Origin: G963665005 sp963665005 | GTDB taxonomy: Bacteria; Bacillota; Clostridia; Christensenellales; SZUA-584 | Assembly: GCA_963665005.2 (NCBI GenBank) | Contig: CAXXTQ010000001.1 | Span: 1,426,001-1,490,000, forward strand | Direction of reading: 5' to 3' | Length of the DNA stretch: 64,000 bases | Shown: piece by piece, positions 8,598-17,957 of the stretch | Layout of the letters: each line of letters begins with the position of its first letter | Position numbering within the stretch: the stretch's first letter is position 1 | Notes under the pieces: model-generated | The model's input: only the letters and a program-made list of their open reading frames with translations | The model's database searches: none | What the model was told of the DNA's origin: nothing | Made by a program: the position numbers and the translations under genes

Positions 8598-8719
8598 TTA
8601 TAAGTCAATTATACGAAGTTAGGCACAAAAAAACAAGCCTAAATGAAGACTTGAACAAGAATTACGAGTGCACTTAGCTTAGCAAAGAGACAACCTAACT
8701 TTGGATAATTGACTTATAA
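8598..8719. repeat. 122-bp segment bounded by a 26-bp inverted repeat
   Basis: The left arm (8598-8623, from TTATAAGTCAATTAT) and the right arm (8694-8719, ending ATAATTGACTTATAA) are inverse complements with two mismatches, separated by 70 bases. No target duplication is evident. It may be a structured RNA, a MITE-like element or a regulatory hairpin ahead of the STAND gene at 8780. Confidence 0.6.
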
Positions 8720-8779
8720 CAATGGGAAGTTGCATTTTCTATAGAAATATTTTAAGAGTATAGAGAATGGGAGAATTTT

Positions 8780-11700
8780 ATGGCGGTAAACAATCAATTC
8801 ATAAAATCTTATATTGGGGCTCAGGCTGCGTGGAAAGGTTTTTCCTCTCAAACGCTTTATATTGCATCGAGAATTGTTGCGGATACCGATGATAATTGCT
8901 TTTTCCCAGAAGATATCGAGGATTTAGTTATTAAAAATGAAGACAAAGTAGTTGAGGCAGTCCAAATTAAAAATGTGTCCGCTGACCTTACAGTTTCACA
9001 TCTTTCTTCTACTAAGTATTCTCTTTCTGGTGAAGGGTTTTTTAACAGAGTTTGCAGCTTACATGCGCAATATCCCGAATTTAATATAGTGAAAGTAGTG
9101 TATTTTACTTCGTTGGGTGATGAACTTAATGGAATTTCCAAAGGTAACAAATCTTACTGTAAAAAGGTGAAAGAAAAACTTGTTAAGAATCATAAACTGA
9201 CTGCGAATGATGCGGAGTGGCTTGTTTCTTCATTGTTTTTTGAAAAAGTAGACATTTCAACACTAGAGCAAACTATTTATTCACAGGTTAAAGAATATGT
9301 CGAAACTATGGCTGCTCCCGAAATAGCAAAATCATTATTGATTCAGCATATTTCAGAGTTGTCAAAGTCAAAAGGGTTTATCAGCAAAAAAACTTGGAAA
9401 AAACAAATTCATAGCATTGGCGTAGACATTGCATCAATTGATGGCTATTTTAAAGAATACAACAAATCTTTAGTTAGATTAAGTGAGTTAGCAACCGGAA
9501 AAAGCGAAGAACAATTAAGGAATGATTTTAATCAGGGCATTTCTACGCATCCTGACCATATTCGTTACAAAATCGATTTCAGAAGAGAACAATGGTTAAA
9601 TGCTATTGTTACCTCAATGAACGAAACAAATATTGTGATCGTCAAAGGTGTTTCAGGTCAAGGTAAAACAGCGATTTGTTATAGATATTTGCTTGAAAAT
9701 TATCCAGAGGAATTAGTGTTTTGCGTTCGACATATTTCTTCCGAGCAGCAAGCAGAAAATTTAGTTGTAGCATTAAATGGAATTGCTAAACACACGCAAA
9801 AACTAATTGTATATATTGATGTAAACCCTAGTGAAACAAAGTGGGGTTTATTAGTGCAAGAAATGAGTATGAGGAAAATCAATATCCCCCTATTGATTTC
9901 AATAAGAGATGAGGACTTTAATTTGACTCCTATTAACGGTAGCATGTTTGCTTATAAGTTAATTGAAGTGCAATTAACGGAAACGGAAGCAAAATTGATT
10001 TACGATCATAGCACAGTTCTAATGCCTCATGATAAGCATCGAACATTTGAAGAATCTTGGATATCATTTGGTGGTAAAGGCCCATTGATTGAGTTCACTT
10101 ATTTTTTAACCAATAATCAAACATTAACAGAGCGTCTGAGGGGGCAAATAAGTAATTTGCTTTTAGAAAAAGTCCCAGATTCATGGTTCGATATATTAAA
10201 GATCGTTAGCCTCGCCGGAAAAATTGGTGGCACAGTATCTGCAAGCAAGTTAAAAAATATTATTAAATGCGATAATTTTATTTCAGCCATACAGCGTTTT
10301 ACGGATGAATATCTTATTAGAGAAACATTGGATAAAGCCTACATTGAAGCTCTCCACCCTGTCCGTGCAACCATATTAGATGAAGTTTTAAAATCATTAA
10401 CCATCAATGAACCAATAGATGATTTGTTGAATTGTATTGGATGTATTGAAGGATACAATGTTCAATATTTGCTAATGGATTATTTCACAGAGTATCCATA
10501 TGACAAACAGATAGTTAAAGATATAACTCCGGCAGTTCAAAATGATTGGTCTTCGTTTGCTGGAACAGTTAAGGCAATGTTATGGCTCGATGTTAAAAGA
10601 TATTATGAGAGTAATACTCAAGTAATCTCCAATTTAATTAAAGACAAAGGTAAAGGTTGGCTTGTCCTGATGCCAATTGATATTTCCGGATTACTTAGAC
10701 CAGATGAATTTGTACTTGAAAATCTTTTAAAAGATGATTCTTTTACTGGAATTGATAAAGACGCAGTCCGTCAAGCTATTGAGAATTTAAAAGCATCCCT
10801 GTCTTCACTTAGCATTGATTTCGAGGCAATAGATACGTTTATTTTATCTGCTACTATACCCACTTCTGACATTAAAAATAATGATGATTGCGATGCATTT
10901 GGCTACAGTTTATTTTGGTTGGCTAAACGAAAACGATCATTAGATAAAGTCAAGTTAAATGAAGGTTCTTGGGATGTTTCGCTCCATTCAGATTTTCAAG
11001 TATGTGCAAATGCTGTACGTGGGATGTTTGAGCACGAATTGCTGAGTGATAATTATGAGAAATTAAAAAACAGTCTGCTTGATAGGTTCTTAGCAGATTA
11101 TCGCACAATTATCTACTCCGAATCCGAAAACGATGTTATATGTAAATTTGTTCCTCCGGTTTTTGCTGATAAAAGTGATGCTTCGCCATCCGAAAATTTC
11201 AATCATTACTGGAGAATTAAAGCATTAAATATTTTGCAGCAAATTTTCCCAGCCAAAGAATATATAGAAATTGAATTACTTGGAGTAGATTTGCTATCAG
11301 ATTTAGCAATCGAACAAATGGATTATAAAGTGCGTATTCACAAATCAAATCGTAATGATACCTGGATTACAGAAATAAATTCATGGTTTATTTCAAGGGT
11401 TAATTATTCATGCAGGCCTTCATCTTGGAACGAATATGTGGAGAAGATTGAGAAAATTAGAACAACATCGAATAGCTTGATTTCCGATGCAATATTACTA
11501 GTTGATAACTTTTACAAGAAACAGCGTTGGAGTAAAGATCGTTGGGATAAAGTACATACTGCGATAGCGACCCTGTCTTCATTAATTTCTAAAGATTTAT
11601 TATTACCGGTATCAGTAGTTGATAAATATTGTTTATACAGAGAAGATATGCAGAATGATAACATAAAAGAAGACAATAAAATAGTGATCGCACCCCTATT

Positions 11701-12814
11701 ATATACAAAATATAAAAAGTTAAAAAAGGAGCTATCAACCGGTTATACCTCTGTTGAAAACTTCTTTAAAAATTTTGCAGACGTGATACTTAAAAGAATT
11801 AATCGTACTTCTTTAGAAGGAATTAATTTAAATTTGGGATTATCAAATTTGTTTGAAGCATTAGGGTCAATTTCAAAGATGCAACTCGAATTCGATGAGT
11901 TTTTTCAAAACTATCGATCATTAGAAGTTGGGTTTAATGACGTTGAGGTAGAAAACCTGAATATTATGCTAAACGTATGGCATCATGTTGTCGAAGCGCC
12001 TCCCAAAGGCTACCAAATTGCGTACGATGCAAAACAGAAATACCGAAAAGCAGTCAAGCATGTTAAAAGTCTGCATAGTACAAAAGCTATCAAAGATATT
12101 CCAATCGTATCGAGAGGAAACAGAATGTTTTTCTTAAAAGAATTTGATGTAAATAGCAGTGAAATGATTTTAGAGTGTGATTTTATAGCCGAAACAATAC
12201 ATGAATATTTTTTTAAAAACGCTGACCAATTTTCAAACGAAAAATGGCTTATTGATACCACCGGATATGAATTTGTATACATCCCATTATATAATGGGAT
12301 ACCCATCAATATTGGCTTTTCTATTTCGAGCCTGCGTGTATTTAAAAATCGTATATCCGATGCTATATTCCCGGCGGAAATTGATAAATCAATTTATGAA
12401 TATTTGGGCATTGATTATACAATTGTTGAAAAATGCATTTTGCTAAATGCTACATTTGGTGTTTTAAAATTGCTTATACATCAATACAATGAAATTGCAG
12501 CATTTAACACAGGTGAGCATTGTCTGTATATAAACGGAATAAATAATTATGCTCAAAGTTTTGCTGATGAAATGGGGAGACAGGCCTCAAACTTGGCAGA
12601 ACAAATAGATATTTTAAATTCATTAAGTGAAGTTGATGATGAAATTGCAGTTGAATGCATAACTGCAATATTAGAATGTATTAACAGAATGAATGACCTG
12701 TTCGATTCTGTGAGAAAATTTAAATCTATCGAGGAGTTCGAAACGCTGGTTCAAAATGCAAATATAGCGCTTGCTATGCTTCAATCATACATTGTTAAGG
12801 AAAATGAAAATTAA
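8780..12814 (+). CDS. Nuclease-STAND NTPase, Avs-like antiviral protein
   Basis: Large 1344-residue multidomain protein. The N-terminal 200 residues resemble the Cap4/DUF4297-type nuclease: W18-K-G, an F42-P-E-D-I-E-D48 acidic segment and V61-Q62-I-K64-N, a PD-(D/E)XK variant with QxK. A P-loop GVSGQGKT lies near residues 292-299, followed by a Walker B-like LIVYIDVN strand and ISIRDED, as in STAND NTPases. The long C-terminal part is helical and could sense a ligand. Related nuclease-STAND proteins (Avs group) recognise phage proteins and then cut DNA; that role is inferred. The start at 8780 has GGGAG 11 bases upstream. The gene follows the 122-bp inverted repeat and precedes repeat copy C. 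The exact Avs subtype cannot be assigned. Confidence 0.75.
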   Translation: MAVNNQFIKSYIGAQAAWKGFSSQTLYIASRIVADTDDNCFFPEDIEDLVIKNEDKVVEAVQIKNVSADLTVSHLSSTKYSLSGEGFFNRVCSLHAQYPEFNIVKVVYFTSLGDELNGISKGNKSYCKKVKEKLVKNHKLTANDAEWLVSSLFFEKVDISTLEQTIYSQVKEYVETMAAPEIAKSLLIQHISELSKSKGFISKKTWKKQIHSIGVDIASIDGYFKEYNKSLVRLSELATGKSEEQLRNDFNQGISTHPDHIRYKIDFRREQWLNAIVTSMNETNIVIVKGVSGQGKTAICYRYLLENYPEELVFCVRHISSEQQAENLVVALNGIAKHTQKLIVYIDVNPSETKWGLLVQEMSMRKINIPLLISIRDEDFNLTPINGSMFAYKLIEVQLTETEAKLIYDHSTVLMPHDKHRTFEESWISFGGKGPLIEFTYFLTNNQTLTERLRGQISNLLLEKVPDSWFDILKIVSLAGKIGGTVSASKLKNIIKCDNFISAIQRFTDEYLIRETLDKAYIEALHPVRATILDEVLKSLTINEPIDDLLNCIGCIEGYNVQYLLMDYFTEYPYDKQIVKDITPAVQNDWSSFAGTVKAMLWLDVKRYYESNTQVISNLIKDKGKGWLVLMPIDISGLLRPDEFVLENLLKDDSFTGIDKDAVRQAIENLKASLSSLSIDFEAIDTFILSATIPTSDIKNNDDCDAFGYSLFWLAKRKRSLDKVKLNEGSWDVSLHSDFQVCANAVRGMFEHELLSDNYEKLKNSLLDRFLADYRTIIYSESENDVICKFVPPVFADKSDASPSENFNHYWRIKALNILQQIFPAKEYIEIELLGVDLLSDLAIEQMDYKVRIHKSNRNDTWITEINSWFISRVNYSCRPSSWNEYVEKIEKIRTTSNSLISDAILLVDNFYKKQRWSKDRWDKVHTAIATLSSLISKDLLLPVSVVDKYCLYREDMQNDNIKEDNKIVIAPLLYTKYKKLKKELSTGYTSVENFFKNFADVILKRINRTSLEGINLNLGLSNLFEALGSISKMQLEFDEFFQNYRSLEVGFNDVEVENLNIMLNVWHHVVEAPPKGYQIAYDAKQKYRKAVKHVKSLHSTKAIKDIPIVSRGNRMFFLKEFDVNSSEMILECDFIAETIHEYFFKNADQFSNEKWLIDTTGYEFVYIPLYNGIPINIGFSISSLRVFKNRISDAIFPAEIDKSIYEYLGIDYTIVEKCILLNATFGVLKLLIHQYNEIAAFNTGEHCLYINGINNYAQSFADEMGRQASNLAEQIDILNSLSEVDDEIAVECITAILECINRMNDLFDSVRKFKSIEEFETLVQNANIALAMLQSYIVKENEN

Positions 12815-12853
12815 GCCCGCTAATTCAGTTCCCATTATGTTTATTCTGAACTG

Positions 12854-13213
12854 ATGGTTGACTTTCACATTATCCATATAACCGGGACAAGCCATAATAG
12901 AGTAGAAGAAAAAGTATGTTTGTACCAACTTGGGAACGAGAGAAAGAGTACAAGCGATGAAAATTATTTTATTCATTTTTCGAGTCAAAGAATGCTTGAG
13001 TTTTCGCTTTTTCAAAGAGCACATCTCACAAAAAGGCCTTTAACGATTAATGATGTCATGGATATTCGTATGAGCGGCTTTATACCTTATATTGATGCAA
13101 AAATAACTGAAGGGTTTCAAGCGAACGTTTGTAAGAAAGCGAAGAATCATATCCCCGAAATGCGTGATTTGGAGATATATACGTTTAGAGATGTTTGGGC
13201 AAAGGAGAATTAG
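12854..13213 (+). CDS. Short ORF, probable 3' remnant of an accessory gene
   Basis: Open frame of 119 residues with no recognised domain. Its first 20 codons run through repeat copy C (12870-12903), and no ribosome site precedes the ATG at 12854. The later part, from about residue 28 (NERKSTSDENYFIHF...), looks like real protein, with no in-frame ATG until residue 46. The simplest reading is the tail of a gene whose 5' part was lost when the preceding cargo was placed here. It converges on the helicase gene, with 17 bases between the stops. A genuine small protein starting at an internal TTG is possible. Confidence 0.3.
   Translation: MVDFHIIHITGTSHNRVEEKVCLYQLGNERKSTSDENYFIHFSSQRMLEFSLFQRAHLTKRPLTINDVMDIRMSGFIPYIDAKITEGFQANVCKKAKNHIPEMRDLEIYTFRDVWAKEN
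12870..12903 (+). repeat. Intergenic cargo-boundary repeat, copy C
   Basis: TTATCCATATAACCGGGA, then CAAGCCATAATAG, follows the order of copies A and B with scattered changes. It lies 55 bases after the STAND gene stop. A TCAGTTC/GAACTGA inverted repeat lies just upstream (about 12825-12854). Confidence 0.5.
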
Positions 13214-13230
13214 CACTATTATTTTAGAGT

Positions 13231-16200
13231 TTATACATCCGCTGCTGCTGTTCCTGCCTGAAAACGTCTCCATCGGTATTTCACTGCTGTTTTTTGTTTA
13301 CCATTAATTGCTTTACTGATGCTTTTATAGTTGATTTTGAAATAGTCTGCAGCTTCTCTAATAGTGTTGAACCCAGCGACTAATCTTCCCTTATCGTCAA
13401 AAGCTCTAATAATTGTTGCTGACAGTATTTCTCGCTCAACATCACTTTTGGGCCTTTTTCCACTAAGTATTGTGACAGCTTTTACGATTTGATCCTCAGG
13501 AATCTTAGCTAGCATTTTTGGTAGCATCAGATCACTTCGGCGTGCTTTACGATAATGCTGATTTTCACATATCCAACGAGGCTGATTAATCATTTTGAAA
13601 GAAAGTGGTTCTTTACACTTCGGACAGAAGAGTTCACCATCTATTGGGTGCGGTTCATCAGGACTCCGTGAATAATCACATTCGGAACATATCCAGTAGA
13701 TACCGCCACTATCGCTTTCCGCAGCCAACATTTCCTTTCCGCAGACCGGGCAAGTTTGATTGTCTTTATGATCGACAACGCCAACTAAGCTTTCAATATC
13801 CAGCTGCTGGGTATAATCCACAAATAAATCTCTGTCTTGCCGACGCTCCATGATTTCTTGTGTATTTGAAAAGCTGAGCGTGTTTAAAGAACCTGTCCAC
13901 AGGATTGAGGAGTCAATAAACGCTAGTTTTTCGTGCATCTTCTTTTTGTGGATAATACCAATACCATTATCAGTAAGGATTTTTTCACAATCTTGTTTAG
14001 TTGATTGCTCTGACTTCTTGAATTCTGAATAGGGTTTCGTAACTATGTAAATCTTTACGCCACGGTTGGTCGCAGTCTGTAATGCAGGAAGAACAAGTGA
14101 GAGTCTGTCCTTCGCCATAAAAGGTGAATATATAACTATTTTTTCCGTTGCGTTAAGAATGTCAGAAAGCAGGAAGTCATAATAATTATCTTGGGTACAT
14201 ATCAAGCGTTTGCCTTTCAAATCCTCTATGCTAATCGATGGTTCAGGTTTGACAAAAGCTAAGAGTGGAAATTGTTTTTTAGCATCATATACAGGGACAT
14301 GCTTCCGGTCTATCAACTCTTTAAGAAATTGCCCTAATGCGTTATCCTTTGCTCTCTTTCGGCACCAATTAATATTACCAACAATGAATAACTTGAACTT
14401 TGCCCTTGTAATTGCAACGTTAAACATACGGCAAAGGTCATTATTAGCATCTTCATAAGGCACAAATAGATTATTGCGCCAATGCGGTTCATCTACAACG
14501 AGATCGAAAATAACAATATCCGCTTCGTTTCCCTGAAAACTGTGAATAGTACCGGCTTTAACTAAACCGAATTTCTCATAAGCGATACCGCGCATCTTAC
14601 ATTCGTGCTCAATCAACTGGTGAATGCGTTTGGTATGAGCACGATATGGAGATACGATCAGCACTTTTGTTTTTTTATAGAGGGTTTCGGTAATCAGATT
14701 TGCCGTTAGCGAAAAAGCTAAATCAACGCAAAGTATTGCAGATAAGTGGTTAAGCCGTGTCTTGCCTTTTCCCTGCGGGATCCCCGTAACCCATGCATGA
14801 AGTTCTTTTGTATCAAGAATGTTAAGACAGGGACTATCGGGAGATCCACCATACCAATTTTGAAATCCCACTTTTTCTTTTCGCCAATTCGAATTATGAT
14901 CAGTTTTAAGGGGGTTTTCATCGTAATACAGTCGACTTGCGATATCGGCAATATCTTTTTCCATTCTGTATTGTTGCTGGAGAGCAACAAAATAATCTGG
15001 GCGTGTTTTTTTGACATTATTCATTCCTGAATGGTCAAATATATCTCTACCTAACCATTTTTTCGCCATTTCATCAATGGAAACAACGATTGGTGCTAAT
15101 TGCTTAGAGTCTCCAACAATGACAATGTTCTTTTCAGCCAAACAGGCAGAACACCATAAAGCAGGGATAGAGGCCATGGATGCTTCATCAAGAATAACTG
15201 TATCAAAAGTTCGCTCTTGTATGGCATCTTCCAGATAAGCTTTTGAGAGTGTCGTTCCAATTATGGGAACACTGGTAATTATCTGTGTAGAAAGTTCATT
15301 GATCTTCTTGTTTATTTCCGAGATATTTATAAGGATGATTTGAATAATTTTGTTCAAGCATTCAACTTCATTTTCAATATCGGATAAAGATGTTCCAGTA
15401 AAAACACTCTGTAAATCCGCATAAACAGAATCCATAATCTCAACTGCGGTAGAATAAGAAATATCGTGATTGGATTCTTGATGTAAATTCTCAAAATCTT
15501 CAATTTGACTGTTAAGACTAGCTTGAATCGCGGCAACTGAGCGTCCGATTTTGTTATACTTTTGCTTCAGGTCGCTTAATGTAACTTCTTCATTTGCAAG
15601 GGCATCTTTAACGACATCCGGATCGACTGTCATTACAGTACGCACAGCTTCTAAATCATTTTTTGCTTTGCTACACGCATTTAGTGCAATGTTATACCGC
15701 TGCTGAAGCTGGGTTAAAACGGCATGAACTCTAGCATCCTCGCTTTTAAGTTCTTCTATTTCAGCACGCAATTGGTCAGGAGAAGATACAAGTTTAATAT
15801 CCTCTTCTTCAGCAATGAGTTTTTTTGTATCAAATAATTCGTTGTTGTACTGCTGTAATAGTTGTTGCTTTATGGCATGGTTTTCTGCAGTTTTCTGACG
15901 GATCGCTTTCGATTGCTCAATTTCTGCTTGGATTTTTGCAGGAGCATCCATGCCAGAAAACATCCTCCCAATGGCACTTTTGGCTTGGGATTTCACTAAT
16001 GCTTCTTGACAAGTCTGAATTTTTACATCCAGCTTTTTAAGCCCTTGCGATAAAGAATCAGAATCCCTTCTAACTGTATTTACTCTTGATTGTTGTGCTG
16101 TAATAGAAAGGCGTTCACTCAATTGCCGACTTAACTCAGCATATCTATGATGATTGATAATATAATTCTGCCTATTCTCTATTTCCTGACTGTAATAATC

Positions 16201-17352
16201 ACATTTTTCTACAAGGCTATCTCGTTCGGCGGTTTTATGGTTGAGATTAGCCTCGGCTTCTTGATATGCACGTAATGCATTAAAATAATCAGCACAAGAA
16301 CCAAAGGTATCTATTGCGTCTTCAACTCGCCTCTGCTGCATGCTTATGGTATTACGCAGATTGCTTTGTTGGGTTTCTGATTGAAACATTTTTTCCACAT
16401 TGCCGATAAATACGGAACGCCTATCAGCCCATGATTTCATCCAGAGGTGCTGTTTTTTTCGATGCTCCTGTTCGTGTAGTTTACGTCTATTAGCAGCTTC
16501 TTCTTCCTCTAAAGAGGTTCTTTTTTCTATTAGTTCTGCCGACAAAATTTTAAGGTGGCTATCAAATGTGACCGCCTCATACTCAGCAGCTAATTGCGGG
16601 TCAATTGATGCACCAATCCGCAGAGCCGGAAAGCCCACGCCAGCTATCATGGCATTAGTACTTTTCAACCTTTTACAAACATGACGCATTGCTCCGTCAA
16701 CAGCGGTATTGGTATGAGAAACCAACAGGACGGTTCGTTCTTCGGTATAAAGTTCATCTATGATATTGCCAATGACTGTCGTTTTTCCGGTGCCCGGCGG
16801 TCCCCAAATAAAAGTTATATTACCGGTTACAGCGCTCTCAACTGCTTGTCGCTGTTGGTCATTCAACTCGCTCTCATATGTTGAAGGCTTTTTTGCAATA
16901 ATCTCATTTGGTTTCTCACCGAACATTCGGAGCCCGGCTAGATTGTTTTTTTCAGAATTTTGTTCTATGCGTTCAACTAACTTTTTCATTAATACAATAG
17001 AGCCGTTTTCTAATTGTGCTTTCGGAATTGTATCGCCAAGATCGGTTTTGCTGAGAATTGTTATAAAGGTTTCTTCATAATTGACAACGATGACATCATA
17101 TCGGTTTTTTTCAAATATTAGCGTACATGGAGTATCAGCGGGTATTGAACCACTATATTCAACATAAAAACGATATAAGAAGCCTCCACCTTCTTCCGAA
17201 ACTCTATGCCCGTTGCGGACAAGAAGAGCGGATAGAGATGTCCTTTTAATAGTTTCTATTTCTGCGTTTAACGCATTTCTGAATTCAGATAAGCGGCCAG
17301 TCAGAACGGCCTCTTCATATTGATTGTTTTCAAAATCATATGGAATATTAAT
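13231..17352 (-). CDS. SF1 (DNA2/AAA_12-type) helicase with C-terminal PLD, zinc-ribbon and NUMOD1-like domains
   Basis: From the Met at 16989 it has 1252 residues: Walker A GPPGTGKT (63-70), a long coiled-coil insertion, DEAS Walker B, GDSKQLAP, QQYRME, a GTIHSFQGNEADIV segment and NVAITRAKFKLFIVGN, the motif set of superfamily 1 helicases. Then comes a phospholipase-D-like part with MHEKLAFID (HxKx4D), two Cys ribbons (CPVCG...CSEC and CPKC...C), and a NUMOD1-like DNA-binding tail (FNTIREAADYFKINYKSISKAI). The frame stays open upstream to 17364 and encodes about 121 further protein-like residues (for example VSEEGGGFLYRFYVEYSG) with no ATG, GTG or TTG. I place the start at an ATT (17350-17352) with AGGA ten bases before it; a frameshift is the alternative. 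Helicase-PLD proteins occur in phage defence, so a defence role is inferred. Confidence 0.75.
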   Translation of the reverse strand: MNIPYDFENNQYEEAVLTGRLSEFRNALNAEIETIKRTSLSALLVRNGHRVSEEGGGFLYRFYVEYSGSIPADTPCTLIFEKNRYDVIVVNYEETFITILSKTDLGDTIPKAQLENGSIVLMKKLVERIEQNSEKNNLAGLRMFGEKPNEIIAKKPSTYESELNDQQRQAVESAVTGNITFIWGPPGTGKTTVIGNIIDELYTEERTVLLVSHTNTAVDGAMRHVCKRLKSTNAMIAGVGFPALRIGASIDPQLAAEYEAVTFDSHLKILSAELIEKRTSLEEEEAANRRKLHEQEHRKKQHLWMKSWADRRSVFIGNVEKMFQSETQQSNLRNTISMQQRRVEDAIDTFGSCADYFNALRAYQEAEANLNHKTAERDSLVEKCDYYSQEIENRQNYIINHHRYAELSRQLSERLSITAQQSRVNTVRRDSDSLSQGLKKLDVKIQTCQEALVKSQAKSAIGRMFSGMDAPAKIQAEIEQSKAIRQKTAENHAIKQQLLQQYNNELFDTKKLIAEEEDIKLVSSPDQLRAEIEELKSEDARVHAVLTQLQQRYNIALNACSKAKNDLEAVRTVMTVDPDVVKDALANEEVTLSDLKQKYNKIGRSVAAIQASLNSQIEDFENLHQESNHDISYSTAVEIMDSVYADLQSVFTGTSLSDIENEVECLNKIIQIILINISEINKKINELSTQIITSVPIIGTTLSKAYLEDAIQERTFDTVILDEASMASIPALWCSACLAEKNIVIVGDSKQLAPIVVSIDEMAKKWLGRDIFDHSGMNNVKKTRPDYFVALQQQYRMEKDIADIASRLYYDENPLKTDHNSNWRKEKVGFQNWYGGSPDSPCLNILDTKELHAWVTGIPQGKGKTRLNHLSAILCVDLAFSLTANLITETLYKKTKVLIVSPYRAHTKRIHQLIEHECKMRGIAYEKFGLVKAGTIHSFQGNEADIVIFDLVVDEPHWRNNLFVPYEDANNDLCRMFNVAITRAKFKLFIVGNINWCRKRAKDNALGQFLKELIDRKHVPVYDAKKQFPLLAFVKPEPSISIEDLKGKRLICTQDNYYDFLLSDILNATEKIVIYSPFMAKDRLSLVLPALQTATNRGVKIYIVTKPYSEFKKSEQSTKQDCEKILTDNGIGIIHKKKMHEKLAFIDSSILWTGSLNTLSFSNTQEIMERRQDRDLFVDYTQQLDIESLVGVVDHKDNQTCPVCGKEMLAAESDSGGIYWICSECDYSRSPDEPHPIDGELFCPKCKEPLSFKMINQPRWICENQHYRKARRSDLMLPKMLAKIPEDQIVKAVTILSGKRPKSDVEREILSATIIRAFDDKGRLVAGFNTIREAADYFKINYKSISKAINGKQKTAVKYRWRRFQAGTAAADV

Positions 17353-17437
17353 CGCCTCATTTTCCTATGTAACTATTCTCTGTATATATATCGTAAAGCA
17401 GAAGGGAAAACCCATTGATCCTTTGTCTGTTAATTTT

Positions 17438-17466
17438 ATATTAATCCAGATATTAACTGATGTCAA
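17438..17466 (-). promoter_or_regulatory. Sigma-A promoter of the helicase gene
   Basis: On the minus strand TTGACA (17466-17461), a 17-base spacer, then TAATAT (17443-17438). It lies about 85 bases upstream of the proposed helicase start, which supports a start near 17350 and not at 16989. Confidence 0.65.
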
Positions 17467-17540
17467 ATAACCCTTAAGTAGGCCAAATTCCCATTATACG
17501 TATTAGTATAAGTACAAAACAGTCGAAAACAGACAACCTT

Positions 17541-17570
17541 AACCGCTATTTTTATAATGGCGGTTTTTTA
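17541..17570 (+). terminator. Terminator-like hairpin at the right edge of the cargo block
   Basis: AACCGC (17541-17546) and GCGGTT (17560-17565) frame an AT-rich loop, followed by a T-run. Its loop and arms resemble the hairpin after tadC at 2634. The remaining bases 17365-17683 contain the helicase promoter and an AAAGGAGGG with no start codon at proper distance, but no gene. Confidence 0.6.
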
Positions 17571-17683
17571 GTGCAATGAAATAACCACCTTTAAAATCAA
17601 ATTCCCTTCAAAGGAGGGCATATACATAGGGATTAAAGATGGTTTTTCTTTATATAAAAATCATTTTAAAGGAGATAAATTAT

Positions 17684-17887
17684 ATGCGAAAATTTTTCGG
17701 CAAGATAAAGAACTTTTGCAAAGATCGTAAGGCAGAGGGGTTTGTTGACGTCGCAATCAAAATTCTTATCGTGGTCGTGGTAGGAGCGGCTGTACTTTTG
17801 ATAATGAATGCCGCAATGCCTGAACTATTTGAAAATCTGATTGATAAAATCAGTGGCGAACTTACAAACATAGATGTTTTACCTTAG
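17684..17887 (+). CDS. Small Flp/pilin-like protein
   Basis: 67 residues from ATG 17684, with AAAGGAGAT upstream. A basic leader (MRKFFGKIKNFCKDRKAEG) is followed by FVDVAIKILIVVVVGAAVLLIMNAAM, a single hydrophobic helix, and a short acidic tail. The G/F junction and following hydrophobic helix fit a class of prepilin processed by the peptidase encoded at 22604; the usual Glu at position 5 of the mature form is replaced (sequence F-V-D-V-A). It shares the EG[FY]VDVAI signature with the next gene. A strong terminator follows at once, which would give more pilin transcript than downstream mRNA, as expected for the main subunit. Confidence 0.7.
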   Translation: MRKFFGKIKNFCKDRKAEGFVDVAIKILIVVVVGAAVLLIMNAAMPELFENLIDKISGELTNIDVLP

Positions 17888-17901
17888 TTGTAAAACCAAA
17901 T

Positions 17902-17935
17902 AAAAGAGGGATATTCAAAAAAGTATCCCTCTTTT
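17902..17935 (+). terminator. Terminator/attenuator between the pilin and the TadE-like genes
   Basis: Perfect 12-bp arms AAAAGAGGGATA (17902-17913) and TATCCCTCTTTT (17924-17935) with the T-run inside the right arm. It probably stops part of the pilin transcript. Confidence 0.8.
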
Positions 17936-17957
17936 CAACTATTACAGGAGGATTATT

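Noticed and set aside
8598..8719. Retron msr-msd RNA
   Set aside because: Paired end arms are retron-like, but no reverse transcriptase gene lies near.
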